A stretch of DNA of 64,000 nt from Epichloe hybrida. Lineage: Eukaryota > Ascomycota > Sordariomycetes > Hypocreales > Clavicipitaceae. Position 1 is the first letter of the stretch. Each line of letters starts with the position of its first letter. A model generated the notes under the pieces. That model saw only the letters and a list, made by a program, of their open reading frames with translations, ran no database searches and had not been told where the DNA came from. The position numbers and the translations under genes are program-made. Location: NCBI GenBank assembly GCA_019022495.1, contig JAFEKR010000042.1:248001-312000 (forward strand), written 5' to 3'. Below, piece by piece: positions 62,072 through 64,000 of the stretch.

Positions 62072-63326
62072 ATGGAGTCATTCGTCATTCGAACGCCGTG
62101 CTCGAGCGCCAACATCGGCCCCGGCTTCGATGTCATTGGCCTCGCTCTCACCATCTATCTCGAGCTGCATGTCACCATTGACCGCTCCAAGTCTTCCTCT
62201 GACCAACCACTGAACTGCATCATCACTTACGAGGGCCAGGGCGAGGGTACTGACGACATCAGCCTCGATCCTCAGAGCAATCTGATCACAAGGGTTGCGC
62301 TCTATGTGCTGAGATGCCATGACCAGCGCGCATTCCCTGTGGAGACTCGCGTCCATATAAAGAACCCGATTCCTCTGGGAAGAGGCTTGGGTAGCTCGGG
62401 CGCTGCTGTGGTGGCTGGAGTGATGCTGGGCAAGGAAGTTGGTGGGTTGAAGGACTTGGACCTGGACCGACTATTCGACTATTGTCTCATGATTGGTGAG
62501 TTTCGGCCCTCCATTGGTTTTACCACAATGCCCTAGCAGGTAGGAAGGAACATCTAGGACAAGTCGCTGATTGTTCGCAGAGAGACATCCTGACAATGTC
62601 GGCGCGGCCCTTTTCGGTGGTTTCGTCGGAACGTACCTCATGCCCTTGAATCCCGAAGACGCGGCCAGAATAGAGATTCCCCTTTCAGAAGTCCTCCTAT
62701 CGCCCGCTGGCGGTGTTGACACCGGCAAGAAGCCTCCTTCGCCACCATTCGGTATTGGACACCACATTAAATTCCCTTGGGCCAAGGACATCAAAGCCGT
62801 CGCCATCATTCCCGACTTCATCGTCCCCACGGCCTCGGCTCGTGCTGTGCTTCCGGAGAAGTACCCTCGTCCGGACGTGGTATGTATCTCAAACTCAACG
62901 AGAGAGGGGGGGGTCGTGGAATTCTTGGGCAAGCCATGGGCCTTTAAATAGCTCTGCTAATTTGTGATTTTTCAGACATTCAATCTCCAGCGAATCGCTC
63001 TGCTTCCCGTTGCCCTCGGTCAATCGCCACCGGACCCTGAGCTCATTCACCTCGCCATGCAGGATAAGATCCATCAACCATACCGTCAGACTTTGATTCC
63101 AGGTCTCACAGAAGTGGTCGAGTCCATGTCTCCCAAGATGCAGCCCGGTTTCCTGGGAATGTGCCTGTCGGGAGCAGGGCCGACAATCCTAGCTCTTGCG
63201 ACGAGCAACTTTGAGGAAATCTCGAATCAGATCATTGCCACACTGCGAAAACACAACGAGAACAAGGACCTGGCATGCCAATGGCTGGTTCTGGAGCCCG
63301 CGGAGGGCACGCATGTAGTTCGATAG
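62072..63326 (+). CDS. thr1: Homoserine kinase (threonine biosynthesis)
   Basis: Three exons, 62072-62495, 62581-62879 and 62976-63326, join in frame to 357 residues, the same length as yeast Thr1. The enzyme phosphorylates L-homoserine to O-phosphohomoserine, the step before threonine synthase. GHMP-kinase motifs are clear: SSANIGPGFD (11-20) at the N-terminus, the ATP-binding loop PLGRGLGSSGAAVVAG (101-116), ERHPDNVGAALFGGFVGTYL after the first intron and the C-terminal LSGAGPTILAL. Donors are GTGAGT and GTATGT; acceptors are GCAG and TCAG. No anomaly is seen. Confidence 0.95.
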
Positions 63327-63762
63327 TTGACGTGGCTTGGGGAGGGGGTGGTGTGAAAAGGCAAGGGGTCAACCAATTTAGAGGGCTTTTCCCGGTATCC
63401 TCAATCACGAACAAAAAAGATGAAAATAGTCAGGGTGTTAAGATTCTCAAATTATGCTCCCGCGTGCTGAGAATCTTTCCCCGTAACGGCTGTCTTCTGC
63501 TACTTTGCAATGCGTCTGCCTCTTACATGTGCACAAGGTGCTCCACCCCTGAATACGGCGGAGCATTGATTATCCATCCCGTGCGACGACAGCAGGCCGA
63601 GGATGCCCCACTTGCCAAGATCCCCTGACTACCTCGGCATTCTGAACAGCTTTCGAACCCGTCGCCCCGTTAAAACACCAATCCCTCCGTCACACCAGAC
63701 GACTTTCCGCGCGCGTGGCAAGCAACAGCACAAACTCGGCGATATTGGATTAGAATCACGTC
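63327..63762. other. Intergenic region
   Basis: 436 bp between the homoserine kinase stop and the next start, both genes on the plus strand. No further feature. Confidence 0.5.
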
Positions 63763-63972
63763 ATGGCATCGGCCTCGAGTAAAGTCGGTGGCCTCGCCGT
63801 CGCGATCCGCGTCATCGTCCCCGTTGCTCTGGGATCCGCCGGCTATGCCGCATACAAGGTCAATTGGCCCAGGGCGATACACGCCTTCGCGACAGGACCG
63901 GGGCACACGTCGCGGATCTTGCTGTTGCTCTTCATGGTCATGAACTTGAAGAACGTGCCGTTTGCGTGGACT
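63763..63972 (+). CDS. First exon of a THEM6/4HBT-like thioesterase family gene (partial)
   Basis: ATG 63763 opens 70 codons ending at a GTGAGT donor (63973), and the gene runs off the window. The exon encodes a hydrophobic N-terminal segment (VAIRVIVPVALGSAGYAAY), then GPGHTSRILLLLFMVMNLKNVPFAWT. LLxxLNLKNLPFxW followed by the thioesterase fold is how fungal THEM6-like (4HBT_2) membrane-anchored proteins begin, so that family is likely. The catalytic part is outside the window and the assignment rests on this short motif. Confidence 0.55.
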
Positions 63973-64000
63973 GTGAGTCTATTCCGTCCCCCCCTTTGTG

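Noticed and set aside
63640..63680. tRNA-like GGTTCGAAA on the minus strand
   Set aside because: No pairing T arm, anticodon arm or acceptor stem could be formed around it.

Overview
The window comes from a filamentous ascomycete, most likely a Sordariomycete of the Hypocreales type. The genes carry short GT-AG introns of roughly 75-130 bp. The proteins recognised are fungal: Atg5, CSA/Rad28, an Rrn10-like factor, an Slt2/Mps1-type MAP kinase, a DUF3455 secreted protein and homoserine kinase. The middle of the window is AT-rich repeat DNA degraded in the way expected of repeat-induced point mutation (RIP): almost only C-to-T and G-to-A changes, with TAG/TAA where Trp, Gln or Arg codons are expected.

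Layout. (1) 1-5505, a gene block: a His/Thr/Gly-rich hydrophilic protein with a probable C-terminal frameshift, atg5, a convergent rad28/CSA gene, and a divergent rrn10-like gene. (2) 5506-10908, about 5.4 kb of normal-composition DNA without a convincing gene, holding a 238-bp mariner-type MITE. (3) 10918-45602, one transposon nest of 34.7 kb. (4) 45612-48700, gene-poor DNA with microsatellites and a second, decayed relative of the MITE. (5) 48701-64000, a gene block: a Zn2Cys6 regulator, a DUF3455 secreted protein, a minus-strand tandem of PRELI/Ups-like protein, low-molecular-weight tyrosine phosphatase and cell-wall-integrity MAP kinase, then homoserine kinase and the first exon of a THEM6/thioesterase-like gene.

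The main result is the anatomy of the nest. The whole AT-rich block is bounded by 63-bp inverted repeats and a perfect 9-bp duplication (ATTGGCAAG). Between them are the pieces of a Mutator-like transposase, so the host element is a Hop-like MULE of about 4.7 kb. It was invaded by a chromodomain Gypsy element (duplication TCTAG), a forward Copia element (ATATT) and a reverse Copia element (AGAAA). The reverse Copia was itself invaded by another reverse Copia (ACACT), a 127-bp SINE-like insert (14-bp duplication), an 821-bp hAT-like element (TAGTTATT) and a 2,223-bp hAT-like element with pentanucleotide foldback ends (GTAATTAG). Removing the insertions gives 6,768 bp for the invaded Copia, against 6,766 bp for the intact one.

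A second pattern stands out. In all four LTR elements the outward half of each LTR is nearly unmutated, while the half facing the element interior is heavily mutated, whatever the strand or nesting level. This suggests that RIP fades at the edge of a duplicated block. Gene calls rest on family motifs and reading-frame consistency across splice sites. No database search was possible, and no coding function is claimed inside the nest.
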